Shown here: one piece after another, positions 18,123 through 26,881 of the stretch
Layout: each line of letters begins with the position of its first letter
Position numbering within the stretch: the first letter of the stretch is position 1
DNA from: Halorubrum sp. Boch-26
Lineage (GTDB): Archaea; Halobacteriota; Halobacteria; Halobacteriales; Haloferacaceae
Assembly: GCF_029889805.1 (NCBI RefSeq)
Contig: NZ_JARANT010000007.1
Coordinates: forward strand, 1-49,835
Direction: 5' to 3'
DNA length: 49,835 bases
Made by a program: the position numbers and the translations under genes
Notes under the pieces: model-generated
Seen by the model: the letters and a program-made list of their open reading frames with translations, nothing else
Told to the model about the DNA's origin: nothing
The model's database searches: none

Positions 18123-18284
18123 ACAAACCATATGACACTGAGTAGTAAAGTAGCTACGTGTGTGGTCCCCGTCCACAAGACAACCTCCTCGGGGAGTTCT
18201 CCCCGGTTCCCACGCGTTCAGGCGCGAGGGCGAACGGCGCGTGATCGGATCCCCGCCGAGCTGTCTCCCCGGGGACCATCGCGC

Positions 18285-19049
18285 TCAGCGAAGCACCTCT
18301 CGGAGCGCGTCCGCCCCGCGCTCGATCGACGAGATCGGGTCGGCGGGATCGTCGTGCTCGTAGACGAGCCACTCGGCGCCGGCGTTCCGCGCGCTCGCGA
18401 CGACCGCGTCGAGGTCCACGTCGCCCTCGCCGAGCGCGACCGACTCGTCGCTATCGACGTCGACGTCGCTGGCGTGGACGTGCGTGATCCGGCCGGCGTG
18501 TCGATCGATCAGCCCGGCCGGATCGGTCCCGCCGACGAGCGCCCAGCCGGCGTCGATCTCGAACCCGACCCGGTCGTCGGTCCGGTCGATCAGTCGCTCG
18601 ATAGCCGAGTCGCCGTCGACGGTCGCGAACTCCTGATCGTGGTTATGGTACGCGAGCCGAACGCCCTCCGCGCCGAGGGCCTCCGCGAGGTCGTCCAGCC
18701 GCGTCGCGACCGCGTCGACAGCCGCCGTGTCCTCGAAGTGCGCCGCGTCGAGCCACGGGACGACGAGCGTGTCGACGCCGAGCCGATCGTATAAGTCGAG
18801 CGTCTCGTCGAACCCCCCTTCTAACCAGTCCTCCGGAACGTCCTCTAACGCCTCGATCGGAACGTGCGCGGACGCGGCGTCCAGATCGTTTCGGTCGAGG
18901 GCCGCGAGTACCTCCTCGGTCGGCGACTCGCGCACCCGGTAGGCGAACTCCACGCCGTCGTAGCCGGCCGCACCCACTCGGTCGAGCAGCTCCGGGAGCG
19001 ACTCGTCGAGCGAGCGAAGCAGGTACAGCTGAACCGCGATGTCGACCAT
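18285..19049 (-). CDS. Sugar phosphate isomerase/epimerase
   Basis: TIM-barrel protein of the xylose isomerase-like (AP endonuclease 2) superfamily, 254 residues. It starts MVDIAVQLYLLRSLDESLPE and shows GYDGVEFAYR near 35, VVPWLDAAHF in the middle, RLAYHNHDQEF (metal-binding His-rich strand), GFEIDAGWAL and ITHVHASDVD near the C-terminus, the usual metal-ligand pattern. The substrate cannot be assigned. It lies alone, 162 bases after the DUF5789 gene start and about 155 bases from the divergent TPP enzyme gene. Confidence 0.93.
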   Translation of the reverse strand: MVDIAVQLYLLRSLDESLPELLDRVGAAGYDGVEFAYRVRESPTEEVLAALDRNDLDAASAHVPIEALEDVPEDWLEGGFDETLDLYDRLGVDTLVVPWLDAAHFEDTAAVDAVATRLDDLAEALGAEGVRLAYHNHDQEFATVDGDSAIERLIDRTDDRVGFEIDAGWALVGGTDPAGLIDRHAGRITHVHASDVDVDSDESVALGEGDVDLDAVVASARNAGAEWLVYEHDDPADPISSIERGADALREVLR

Positions 19050-19203
19050 AGCCGTCGTCTCTCGGCCAGTAACGTATCGGTTCGGGTGCCTCTCGGGGGC
19101 GGCGGTGGCGACCGCCCGGGGATACCCGTCCTTACCGGCCCGAGGCTCTGGTCAGAGCCCCCGCCGTCGAAGCTTTGAACACCCGCTCCGTCGACCTCGC
19201 GGT

Positions 19204-20949
19204 ATGGACACGAACGACGCCCCCAGCGACACGGATCCGAGCGCGGTCGGCGCCCCGACCGTCGGCGAGGCGGTCATCGACCACATGCTCGACCGCGGGG
19301 TCGACGTCGCCTTCGGGATCCCCGGGAAGCAGACGCTCCCGCTCAACCGCGCGCTCGCTGACCGCGACGCGCGGTTCGTCGTCGCGCGCCACGAGACCGC
19401 CGTCACCCACCAGGCGTGGGGGTACGCCGAGACGGGCGAGACCGGGACGATGGCGGCGACGGTCGTCGTCCCCGGCCCGGGCGACATGAACGCGATGAAC
19501 GGCCTGAAAAACGCCCTGAACGACTGCGTCCCGCTCCTCCACCTCGCCGTCGAGACCGAGCGCGAGGTCCGCGGCGGCGACGGGATCCACGAGACGCCGC
19601 CGGAGACGTACGATACGGTCGTCAAGGAGAACGTCCTCGTCGACTCCCCCGCGGGCGCGGTCCCGGCCGTCGCCGACGCGATCTCCACCGCCCGCGAGCA
19701 CCCGCAGGGGCCGGTCCGCGTCGGCATCCCGAAGGACGTGCTCGCGAGCCGGACGCCCCAGCCCGCGGTCGGGACGCGAGAGCCGAGCGCGTCGCCGGCT
19801 CCGCCGTCCGAGGCCGTCGACCGCGCCGCGGAACTCCTCGTCGGCGCCGACGCCCCGGCGATCCTCGCTGGCGGCGGCGTGCGACGCGCCGGCGCGAGCG
19901 ACGCGCTCCGGTCTGCCGCGGAGGCGCTCGACGCGCCCGTCGCGACCACGTACAAGGGGAAGGGAACGTTTCCGGAGACTCACCCGCTCTCCGCCGGCGT
20001 GCTCTGCGGCGGGTCGAGCACGGCCCTCCGGGAGCTGCTCGGCGCGGCCGACGTCGGGCTCGTCGTTGGGTCCGACCTCGACGCGGTCGCGACCGCATCG
20101 TGGTCGGCCTCGATGCCGGACCGGATCGTTCACGTCACCCTCGACGGCGACGACATCGGATTCGGCTACGAGACGGAAATCGGAGTCGTCGCCGACGCGG
20201 ACGCGTTCCTCCGTGCGCTCGGCGAACGACTCGACGCGGACGGCGAGCCGAGTGCCGACGGGGCAGCGGCGCGATCCGGAGCCGAGCGCGCCGGAGCAGT
20301 CAGGTCGGCCGACGAGGAGCGGTTCGCGGCGCTCGCGGACGAGCGCGCCCCGGGTGACCCTCCGCGGTCGGTCGAGGTCCTCCGCGAGGTCCGCGAGGCG
20401 CTCCCCGAAGAAACGATCGTCACGGCGGACGCCGGCGGCTTCCGGCTCTGGACGCTCGTCTCCTTCCCGGCGACGGGCCCCCGATCGTACGTCAACCCCG
20501 GGTCGTGGGCGACGATGGGGACCGGGCTGCCGTCGGCGATCGGCGCCAAGCTCGCGAACCCCGACCGCGACGTCGTCGCGCTGACCGGTGACGGCGGGCT
20601 CATGATGTGCGTGCACGAGCTGCATACGCTCGCCGCGGAAGGGACCGACGTGACCGTCGTCGCGCTCAACAACGACGACTACGCGATCATCAGCGAGGAG
20701 GCGTCGCGCTCGTACGGCTTCCCCGAGGGAACGTACGGCTGGGCAGACGCGGGCCTCGACCTCGTCGCCGTCGCGTCCGGGATGGGCGTCTCGGCTGAGC
20801 GCGTGACAGACGTGGACGCGGTCGGCGACGCGGTCGACGCGGCCCGGCACCGCGACGGCCCCGCGCTCGTCGAAGTCGTCACGGACCCGGCGGAGCCGCA
20901 GGCGAGCGAGTGGATGACGCGAGACCCCGCTGCCGGCGAGGATCAGTAG
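19204..20949 (+). CDS. Thiamine pyrophosphate enzyme, acetolactate synthase-like large subunit
   Basis: TPP-dependent enzyme of the acetolactate synthase / benzoylformate decarboxylase group, 581 residues from ATG 19204. The TPP-activating Glu64 is in ARHETAVTHQ. The middle domain (about 200-330) is followed by the TPP/Mg site GDGGLMMCVHELHTLAAEGT with NNDDYAII. A low-complexity insert rich in Ala, Asp and Glu lies near 345-385. No small regulatory subunit (ilvN) and no ketol-acid reductoisomerase lie beside it, so a role in branched-chain amino acid synthesis is unlikely. The exact 2-oxoacid substrate is unknown. Confidence 0.9.
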   Translation: MDTNDAPSDTDPSAVGAPTVGEAVIDHMLDRGVDVAFGIPGKQTLPLNRALADRDARFVVARHETAVTHQAWGYAETGETGTMAATVVVPGPGDMNAMNGLKNALNDCVPLLHLAVETEREVRGGDGIHETPPETYDTVVKENVLVDSPAGAVPAVADAISTAREHPQGPVRVGIPKDVLASRTPQPAVGTREPSASPAPPSEAVDRAAELLVGADAPAILAGGGVRRAGASDALRSAAEALDAPVATTYKGKGTFPETHPLSAGVLCGGSSTALRELLGAADVGLVVGSDLDAVATASWSASMPDRIVHVTLDGDDIGFGYETEIGVVADADAFLRALGERLDADGEPSADGAAARSGAERAGAVRSADEERFAALADERAPGDPPRSVEVLREVREALPEETIVTADAGGFRLWTLVSFPATGPRSYVNPGSWATMGTGLPSAIGAKLANPDRDVVALTGDGGLMMCVHELHTLAAEGTDVTVVALNNDDYAIISEEASRSYGFPEGTYGWADAGLDLVAVASGMGVSAERVTDVDAVGDAVDAARHRDGPALVEVVTDPAEPQASEWMTRDPAAGEDQ

Positions 20950-21057
20950 CCGTGCCCCTGCGAGGGGAGTAGACCCCGTGACCACGAGCGTGGCCGCTCG
21001 CGACGACGGACTCCGCGCCAGAAGGTTTCACCCCTCGCGTTTCGGGTATCTGAAGCG

Positions 21058-21066
21058 AGATATATG
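21058..21066 (+). promoter_or_regulatory. TATA box of the small membrane protein gene
   Basis: GATATATGA lies about 27 bases before the ATG at 21090, consistent with a leaderless transcript. Confidence 0.5.
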
Positions 21067-21089
21067 ACGGTCGGGTCACGACCCTCCGT

Positions 21090-21539
21090 ATGCGCAATCC
21101 GTGGGTCCACGACGACATGTCGGCTGGAGTCGGCTCCGGGTACGGCGGGAAAGTCCGGCTACTGGGGGCGTTCGTGTGGGGAACGCTGTTGCTCGGCGTC
21201 GGCGGGTCCGCGGTTCTCATCGGGACCGGGGCGGTCGAACCGGCGCTCCCGGGCTCGTTGCGATCGGCCGTCACGTTCGTCGTGGCCGGGACGACGTTGG
21301 TGCTCCTGTCGCCCCTCATTCTGCGGTTACTCGCGATATCGCGGCTGCTCGCGGCGACGGCGTTTCTCGCCAGTAGCTGGCTGCTCGGCAGGTTCGTGTG
21401 GAGCCGCGAGTCCGAGCGGATCGAACGACTCCTGCTGGGCGACGGAGGCCTCGGAGCCGGCGCGGAAGGCCTCGGTACCGACGCGGGGTCGGTCAACGGC
21501 TTGGTAGAACTGCTCGAGGCGCTCCTCTCCATCCTCTAA
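21090..21539 (+). CDS. Small haloarchaeal membrane protein
   Basis: A 149-residue protein with three or four hydrophobic segments (about 24-45, 55-75, 76-95, 96-110) and an acidic or glycine-rich tail ending LVELLEALLSIL. I recognise no family function. The TATA box at 21058-21066 supports the ATG at 21090; the Met at residue 10 (MSAGVGSGYG) is an alternative. On the opposite strand another open frame overlaps it, but it has no hydrophobic or domain pattern, so I prefer this one. Confidence 0.65.
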   Translation: MRNPWVHDDMSAGVGSGYGGKVRLLGAFVWGTLLLGVGGSAVLIGTGAVEPALPGSLRSAVTFVVAGTTLVLLSPLILRLLAISRLLAATAFLASSWLLGRFVWSRESERIERLLLGDGGLGAGAEGLGTDAGSVNGLVELLEALLSIL

Positions 21540-21625
21540 CACGCCCGGAATAGAGGATTTCAGCGTCGAGAGGCGGGTTGTGCCCAGAGCGTGAGCCTTA
21601 ACAACTCTCGTTGTGAATTCCGGCC

Positions 21626-22696
21626 ATGACTCACGCGAACGACGTCGCCGTCGGCATCGTCGGGCTCGGCGGGATCGGCACCCACCACGCGACGAAGCTG
21701 ACCGATCGCGGCGCGAACCTCGTCGGCGGCATGGACATCGACGCCGACGCGCGGGCCGCGTTCCACGAGAGGTTCGGCGTCCACGCCTACGAGAACGAGA
21801 CGGAGCTCTACGAGGTGTGCGACGCCGTCCTGATCACGACGCCGAACCGCTTCCACGAGGAGTACGCCGTCTCGGCGCTGGAGGCCGGCCTCGACGTGCT
21901 CTTGGAGAAGCCGCTCGCGCACACCGTCGAGAGCGCGGAGCGCATCGCCGCGGCCGCCCGCGACGCCGAGGGATTCTGCATGGTCGGGTTCAACAACCGG
22001 TTCGCGGAGCCGGTCCAAGTGATCAAGGGGTACCAGGACGAAGGGCGGTTCGGCGAGACGACCCACGTCGAGGCGAACTACGTCCGGCGCCGGGGCGTCC
22101 CCGGCCGCGGCTCGTGGTTCACGTCGGGCGACGTCGCCGGCGGCGGCGCGCTCATCGACATCGGCGTCCACGCCATCGACTTGGCGCTGTACTTCCTCGG
22201 TCACCCGGAGGTCGTCGAGGTGTCGGGCGAGACGCGCACCGAGTTCGGCGACCGCGACGACTACGCGTTCGTCCACATGTGGGGCGACGACAACGGGGCC
22301 GACGGGTTCGACGTGGAGGACTCCGCGTCGGCGTTCATCCGCGACGCCGACGGCAACACCGTGTCGCTGGAGGTCGCGTGGGCGACGAACCGCCCGACGA
22401 ACGACGAGTTCGTGATCCGAGGGACGGAGGCGGGCGCGACGTTCGACCGCGGCAGCGACGACCTCACGATCCACGAGGCGAGAGCGTTCGACGACGAGCA
22501 GCACCACTTCTCCGACACCGAGGTCGAGACGCGCGAGAGCGACAGCCACGCCGCCGAACAGGCCGCCTTCCTCGACGCGGTCGCGGCGGGCGAGGCGCCC
22601 TCGATCAACACGGTCGACGAGGCGCTCTCCGTCCAGCGCGTCATCGACGCGATCTACCGATCCTCGGAGCGCGGCGAGGCCGTTCGGCTGGACTGA
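21626..22696 (+). CDS. Gfo/Idh/MocA-family oxidoreductase
   Basis: NAD(P)-dependent dehydrogenase, usually of sugars or inositols. The 356-residue protein has the N-terminal Rossmann motif GLGGIGTHH (13-21), the EKPLAHT signature (94-100) and the second domain with GGGALIDIGVHAIDLALYFL, the catalytic-loop region. Length is normal. It follows the small membrane protein by 87 bases and precedes the DUF418 gene by 85 bases on the same strand. Substrate unknown; no sugar transporter is adjacent. Confidence 0.93.
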   Translation: MTHANDVAVGIVGLGGIGTHHATKLTDRGANLVGGMDIDADARAAFHERFGVHAYENETELYEVCDAVLITTPNRFHEEYAVSALEAGLDVLLEKPLAHTVESAERIAAAARDAEGFCMVGFNNRFAEPVQVIKGYQDEGRFGETTHVEANYVRRRGVPGRGSWFTSGDVAGGGALIDIGVHAIDLALYFLGHPEVVEVSGETRTEFGDRDDYAFVHMWGDDNGADGFDVEDSASAFIRDADGNTVSLEVAWATNRPTNDEFVIRGTEAGATFDRGSDDLTIHEARAFDDEQHHFSDTEVETRESDSHAAEQAAFLDAVAAGEAPSINTVDEALSVQRVIDAIYRSSERGEAVRLD

Positions 22697-22780
22697 GCGA
22701 ATCGCCGGCCGGTTCGGCGCGTCGAGCGCTCGCGCTATCCGAACCTATTCGGTCCTGCGGTCCCTCCGCAGAGTCAACTC

Positions 22781-24001
22781 GTGACACGCGACGCCGGCCC
22801 GACCCCGCCCTCCGAACGCATCGTCAGCCTCGACGCGCTCAGAGGGTTCGCTCTGCTCGGAATCTTACTCATCAACGTCTGGGTGTTCGCGATGCCCGAG
22901 GCGTCGCTGTTGAACCCCACCGTCTACGCCGATTCCACCGTCTACGGCGACTTCACGGGCGCGAACTACTGGGCGTGGTTCGCCGGCCACGTGTTCGCGC
23001 AGTCGAAGCTCATCACGCTGTTCTCGGCGCTGTTCGGCGCCGGGGTCCTGCTGTTCGTCGAGAGCAAAGAGGAGAAGGGCCAGCCCGCGGTCAGGCTCCA
23101 TTACCGGCGGACCGCGGTCCTCATCGCGATCGGCATGTTGCACGCGTACCTCCTGTGGTACGGCGACATCCTCGTCGCGTACGGGTTCACGGGGCTGTTC
23201 CTGATCACGCTCCGCGATCTGGAGGCCAAACAGCTCGCGGCGCTCGGCGGGCTCTTCCTGCTGTTCGTCCCCGTGACGGAGCTGTTCGCCGCGGTCAGCA
23301 TCGGCGGCGACGCCATCGCGTCCCAGTGGGCGCCGAGCGAGGCCGCGCTTCGCCAGGAGGTGGCGACCTACCGGAGCGGCTGGATCGAACAGATGGACCA
23401 CCGCGTCTCCGCCTCGTTCCAGCGACAGACGACCGGCTTCATCGGCTCCAGTTTCTGGCGCGTCGGCGGCGTGATGCTGCTCGGGATGGCGCTGTACCGC
23501 TGGGGCGCGTTGACCGGTGAGCGCTCGGCGCGGTTTTATAAGCGGCTCGTCACCGGCGGGGTCGTCGGCGTCGCAGTCGTCGTCGCCGGCGTCGCCTACA
23601 TCGAGGCCAACGACTGGAGCGCGGGCGCGGCGCTGTACTGGCGCCAGTTCAACTACGTCGGAAGCCTCCTCGTCGCCGGCGGCTACCTCGGGCTCGTCAT
23701 GCTGTACGCGAAGCGGCGCCCGGACGGCCCCGTGACGCGGACCTTCGCCGCGGTCGGGCGGACCGCCTTCACGAACTACCTGCTCCAGACCGTGCTCGCG
23801 ACCACGATCTTCTACGGCCACGGCCTCGGCCTGTTCGGCTCCGTGAGCCGCGTCGAGCAGTACGGGATCGTCCTCGCGATCTGGGTCGTGCAGGTGACGC
23901 TGTCGGTGCTCTGGCTCAAGCGCTATCGGTTCGGTCCCGTCGAGTGGGTCTGGCGGACGCTGACGTACGGGGAGCGGCAGCCGATGCGAAATCCGGAGTA
24001 A
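22781..24001 (+). CDS. DUF418 multi-pass membrane protein
   Basis: A 406-residue membrane protein with RIVSLDALRGFALLGILLIN near the N-terminus, the hallmark of the DUF418/YeiB group related to acyltransferase-3 and DUF1624 proteins. About ten hydrophobic segments follow, and the C-terminal DUF418 region contains RTAFTNYLLQTVLATTIFYG and GPVEWVWRTLTYGE. The start is GTG at 22781. Function unknown; a role in modifying or exporting a surface compound is only suggested by distant relatives. Confidence 0.9.
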   Translation: MTRDAGPTPPSERIVSLDALRGFALLGILLINVWVFAMPEASLLNPTVYADSTVYGDFTGANYWAWFAGHVFAQSKLITLFSALFGAGVLLFVESKEEKGQPAVRLHYRRTAVLIAIGMLHAYLLWYGDILVAYGFTGLFLITLRDLEAKQLAALGGLFLLFVPVTELFAAVSIGGDAIASQWAPSEAALRQEVATYRSGWIEQMDHRVSASFQRQTTGFIGSSFWRVGGVMLLGMALYRWGALTGERSARFYKRLVTGGVVGVAVVVAGVAYIEANDWSAGAALYWRQFNYVGSLLVAGGYLGLVMLYAKRRPDGPVTRTFAAVGRTAFTNYLLQTVLATTIFYGHGLGLFGSVSRVEQYGIVLAIWVVQVTLSVLWLKRYRFGPVEWVWRTLTYGERQPMRNPE

Positions 24002-24076
24002 TCGGACTACGAACGTTCGCTCTTCGTCCATCGACCCGCGTTCCGTTCGTGTTCTGTTGCCGCCAGCGACGCGGTA

Positions 24077-24156
24077 ACCACCTCCAAAGCCCCAGCCGCT
24101 CGCTTATAAGTAGTTGACTGCGGATCCTCGGAGACCACCTCCAAAGCCCCAGCCGC
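24077..24156 (+). repeat. Direct repeat of 23 bases
   Basis: A 23-base sequence beginning ACCACCTCCAAAGCCCCAGC occurs at 24077-24099 and 24134-24156. The second copy runs into the 18-base inverted repeat. Confidence 0.85.
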
Positions 24157-24244
24157 GAGGGCGGCGCACGCTCGCTGCGCTCCTCGGTCGCTCACTTCGT
24201 TCGCTCCCTGCGGTGCTTACATCGCCTGCGCCGCCCTCGCGGCT
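24151..24244. repeat. 18-base inverted repeat
   Basis: AGCCGCGAGGGCGGCGCA at 24151-24168 is exactly complementary to 24227-24244, with a 58-base loop. A strong hairpin is possible in RNA or single-stranded DNA. Confidence 0.85.
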
Positions 24245-24421
24245 GCCCCTTTGAGTCCCGGCCCCACCGCACCGCAACCGCACCTCACACCTCCCCAGCC
24301 TCGTCGCTGGCACCCTCCGCTTCGCTTCGGGAGCCAGCGACTCCCTCGCGCGTGCTGCTCGGCCGCGAAGCGGCCTCGCAGGCACGCGCCACCGCACGCT
24401 CATGGACAACTAAGCCGTCAG

Positions 24422-25141
24422 TTACGACTCGTCGACTACTCGGTTCGACAGCGTCCCGACGCCCTCGTAGGTGATCTCGACTTCTTCGCCCGGCTCGACG
24501 AGCCCCGGGTTCGCCGGGCTCCCGAAGGCGACGCAGTCGCCGGGCTCGAACGTGAACCGCTCCGAGAGATAGGAAACGATCTCGTGGGGACCGAACAGCA
24601 TCAGTTCGGTGTTCGCGTCCTGCCGCTGCTCCCCGCCGACCGTCGTCGAGATATCGAGGTTCGTCGGGTCGACGTCGGTCTCGATCCACGGGCCGAGGGG
24701 CGCGGAGCCGTCGAACGCCTTCCGCGCGGTCCGCCCCTGCTGGTCGAGCGCGTCGACGTCGTTCATCACCGTGTAGCCGCGGACGACCTCGGGAACGTCC
24801 TCGGGGTCGAGGTCCCGACAGCGCTCGTCGATGACGGCAACCAACTCGCCCGCGTACGTCAGCTCGTCGGTCCACTCGGGGTACGCGATCGACTCCCCGT
24901 GCGCGAGCAGGCTCGCCGGCGGCTTGATGAAGAAGTCGGGCTCCTCGGGGCGCTCGTACTCCATCTGGTCGAGCGTCTCGACGTAGTTCCGCCCGACGCA
25001 GTAGAGCGCGCTCGGGTCGCAGGGCGGGAGGAGCCGACCGTCGCGGCCGACCTCGTAGCGGCCGTCGGCGGCGACGATCGTCCCGTCCTCGTAGCGTCCG
25101 GAGACCGGTCCGTCGGGCGTGAGCAAGCGTGCGAGTCGCAT
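24422..25141 (-). CDS. Fumarylacetoacetate hydrolase-family protein
   Basis: FAH-superfamily enzyme, a group that cleaves or hydrates 2-oxo acids such as acylpyruvates. The 239-residue protein shows YCVGRNYVETLDQM near 45-60, the FIKPPASLLAHG loop, LTYAGELVAVIDERCRDLD and, near the C-terminus, PGDCVAFGSPANPGLVEPGE, all typical of the fold. The metal-site Glu of the ExE motif is in the middle part. Start ATG 25141 gives MRLARLLTPDGPVSGRYEDG, a normal N-terminus. It lies 75 bases downstream of the SAMP1 cluster on the same strand. Substrate unknown. Confidence 0.92.
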   Translation of the reverse strand: MRLARLLTPDGPVSGRYEDGTIVAADGRYEVGRDGRLLPPCDPSALYCVGRNYVETLDQMEYERPEEPDFFIKPPASLLAHGESIAYPEWTDELTYAGELVAVIDERCRDLDPEDVPEVVRGYTVMNDVDALDQQGRTARKAFDGSAPLGPWIETDVDPTNLDISTTVGGEQRQDANTELMLFGPHEIVSYLSERFTFEPGDCVAFGSPANPGLVEPGEEVEITYEGVGTLSNRVVDES

Positions 25142-25215
25142 GGCGGCACGTCCACGCGGGGCCGTCGAAAAGGCGTCGGTCGCGGTCGGGAGGCGTCTGG
25201 CGCGCTCGGTCGCGG

Positions 25216-25635
25216 TTAGTCGTCGTCCTCGTCCGCGGTCCCGATCACGACGCCCGACCGGATCTCCAGCGCGGTCTCGAACTCCTCGCGGCGCGTCTGA
25301 CCCGAGCCCGCCCGCTCCACCGCCGTCTCGTGGGCGCGGGCGACGGCGTCGCGCTCGCGGTCAGTGAGTCCCAGCCGCTCCCCCACGCCCTCCCAGTGGT
25401 CGGGCTCCACGAGGAACGTCTCGCGGTCAGGCTCGGTCGCGATGCGCTCGTACCGTCGCCTGTACTCATCGATCCGCGGGCTCAGGTCCGCCTGCACGCG
25501 GGCGAGGAGGGAGGGGAGCCGCTCGGCGGGAACGCTGGCGAGCGCCGCCGTCTTCACCAGCGCGCTCCCGTCGATCGGGTAGTCGTCGGTCGACGAGGCC
25601 GATCCCGCTCCCGATGGATCCTCGTCGTCGGCCAT
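25216..25635 (-). CDS. Uncharacterised conserved haloarchaeal protein
   Basis: A 139-residue acidic protein, mostly helical, with the middle stretch LLARVQADLSPRIDEYRRRY and the C-terminal ERDAVARAHETAVERAG. I recognise no function. Its ATG (25635) overlaps the TGA of the upstream MoaD-related gene by one base, so it is the last gene of a translationally coupled trio with SAMP1. That points to a role in sulfur transfer, molybdopterin or protein modification, but this is only context. Confidence 0.8.
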   Translation of the reverse strand: MADDEDPSGAGSASSTDDYPIDGSALVKTAALASVPAERLPSLLARVQADLSPRIDEYRRRYERIATEPDRETFLVEPDHWEGVGERLGLTDRERDAVARAHETAVERAGSGQTRREEFETALEIRSGVVIGTADEDDD

Positions 25636-25997
25636 CAGCCCCCGGCCCGCATCGCTTTCTGCCGGTACTTCGGGAGGAGCTCCGCGAGCGCTTCCGGGTC
25701 ACCGTCGAACTCGGCGGTCACCTCGGTGAGCTTGATCGCGGCCGTGACTGTCACCTTCTCGGCGCTGAGCGCGACCCGCCACCCGTCGCCGTCCACGCGG
25801 GTCGCCTCCGCCGGATCGTCGGTGCCGACGAGCTCTCCCCCAAGGTTGACGAGGTAGTGGGCCGCGAGTCGCCGCGATATCCCGCGGTACGCGACCGTCT
25901 CGCGCTCCCAGCCGTCCTCGGCGGGCGGGAGGCCGTCGCCGGCTTCGCCGTGGGCGGTTCCGTCGCCGACGGTCGTCGAGTCGCCGTCGGTGGTCAT
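25635..25997 (-). CDS. MoaD-related C-terminal domain protein
   Basis: A 120-residue protein whose second half (HYLVNLGGELVGTDDPAEAT, VALSAEKVTVTAAIKLTEVT) resembles the MoaD-related C-terminal domain annotated in haloarchaea (PF09189 type, from memory). The first 40 residues are low complexity. ATG 25997 overlaps the SAMP1 stop codon by four bases and its own stop overlaps the next gene, so translation of all three is coupled. A longer frame to 26447 would run through SAMP1 and is rejected. The role is presumably in molybdopterin synthesis or with the ubiquitin-like protein; this is inference. Confidence 0.75.
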   Translation of the reverse strand: MTTDGDSTTVGDGTAHGEAGDGLPPAEDGWERETVAYRGISRRLAAHYLVNLGGELVGTDDPAEATRVDGDGWRVALSAEKVTVTAAIKLTEVTAEFDGDPEALAELLPKYRQKAMRAGG

Positions 25998-26275
25998 GCG
26001 CCGCCCGCCACCGGCGGGAACACCGAGAGCCGATCGCCGTCCTCCAGCGCCGTCTCCAGGCCGTCGAGGTGGAGCACCTCGCGACCGTTCTTCAGCACGT
26101 TTATCTGCGGAGCGAGGCCGCCGTCGACGATCAGGCGACCGGCCATCCCGTCGTACTCGTCCTCGAGCTCCCGCAACACGTCGCCGACGCTCGATCCGTC
26201 GGCGAACTCCGCCTCGACGATCTTCCCGCCGGCGGCCTCGCGAAACGTCGCGAAGAACCGAAGTTCCAGTTCCAT
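25994..26275 (-). CDS. samp1: Ubiquitin-like small archaeal modifier protein, SAMP1/MoaD-type
   Basis: Beta-grasp protein of 93 residues that in haloarchaea is activated by the E1-like UbaA and either delivers sulfur for molybdopterin or is conjugated to proteins. The sequence MELELRFFATFREAAGG, ADGSSVGDVLRELEDEY and the C-terminal DGDRLSVFPPVAGG match the family. Oddly, the gene encodes one more residue, Ala, after the terminal diglycine, because the stop TGA follows GCA in the overlap with the next gene's ATG. A free GG end is normally required. First gene of a coupled trio. Confidence 0.93.
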   Translation of the reverse strand: MELELRFFATFREAAGGKIVEAEFADGSSVGDVLRELEDEYDGMAGRLIVDGGLAPQINVLKNGREVLHLDGLETALEDGDRLSVFPPVAGGA

Positions 26276-26371
26276 ACCCGTCTATCGGGCCCCCGCGGCT
26301 TAAAAACGGGCGGCCGCGGGGATCCCCGAGGGCCAGACCGGCGGATCGCCGAGAGAAATGCGCGAGGACGC

Positions 26372-26755
26372 CTACAGGTCCGAGAGCCGGATCCCGTCCT
26401 CGACGAGCCGAAAGTTCCGCTCCCGCCCCAGTTCGTCGGCGAGCCACTCGTGTTCGTACAGCTGTCCGATCAGCTCCACGTAGAGGTTACGCCACGCGAT
26501 CGCGTAGATCGGGGACTGCCCCCACGCGCGCAGTTCGGGGACGAACTCGTGATAGGTGCTCGCTTGCCCCTCCATGCGCTCGACCGCGTCGGCGACGACC
26601 TCGGCCGCCTCGGCCGGTTCGGCGTCCGCTATCTCCTCGTTGATCCGCGACTGGATCCCGGCGATGGCGCGACGCATGTCCTGCGCCGCGGTACCGTCCT
26701 CCTCGGGCAACGACTCGACGACCCCTCGCGGCACGCCGAGTTCTATTTCAGGCAT
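26372..26755 (-). CDS. Conserved haloarchaeal protein of unknown function
   Basis: A 127-residue protein starting MPEIELGVPRGVVESLPEED, helical, with a conserved-looking aromatic section TYHEFVPELRAWGQSPIYAI and WRNLYVELIGQLYEHEWLAD. I recognise no function. The ATG at 26755 is chosen over a 9-residue longer start (26782). It precedes SAMP1 by about 96 bases on the same strand and follows the PhoU-like gene by 126 bases. Confidence 0.75.
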   Translation of the reverse strand: MPEIELGVPRGVVESLPEEDGTAAQDMRRAIAGIQSRINEEIADAEPAEAAEVVADAVERMEGQASTYHEFVPELRAWGQSPIYAIAWRNLYVELIGQLYEHEWLADELGRERNFRLVEDGIRLSDL

Positions 26756-26881
26756 GTCGAAGACTCCGGCGGCGACGCTCAAAAAACCCGCTCACCCGGC
26801 GATCCGCTCGGCGTCTCGGACTCGTCGGTACCATCCCGTCGGCGACCCACCGCCCCGTCGGCGACCCACCGCCCTCCTCGC

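Larger units (their letters stand above)
24002..24421. other. Gene-free interval with repeats and hairpins
   Basis: Between the DUF418 gene and the end of the FAH-family gene no protein gene is supported. It contains a direct repeat (24077-24099 and 24134-24156), an 18-base perfect inverted repeat (24151-24168 with 24227-24244) and a further GC-rich hairpin-forming section (about 24310-24380). A CTTATAAG box lies near 24102. The composition looks like a dispersed haloarchaeal intergenic element. Confidence 0.6.

Noticed and set aside
19132-20985. 617-residue minus-strand open frame
   Set aside because: Antisense to the TPP enzyme; composition typical of a shadow of an acidic halophile gene.
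21613-23520. 635-residue plus-strand open frame
   Set aside because: It overlaps two real genes in another frame, with Arg/Gly-rich shadow composition.
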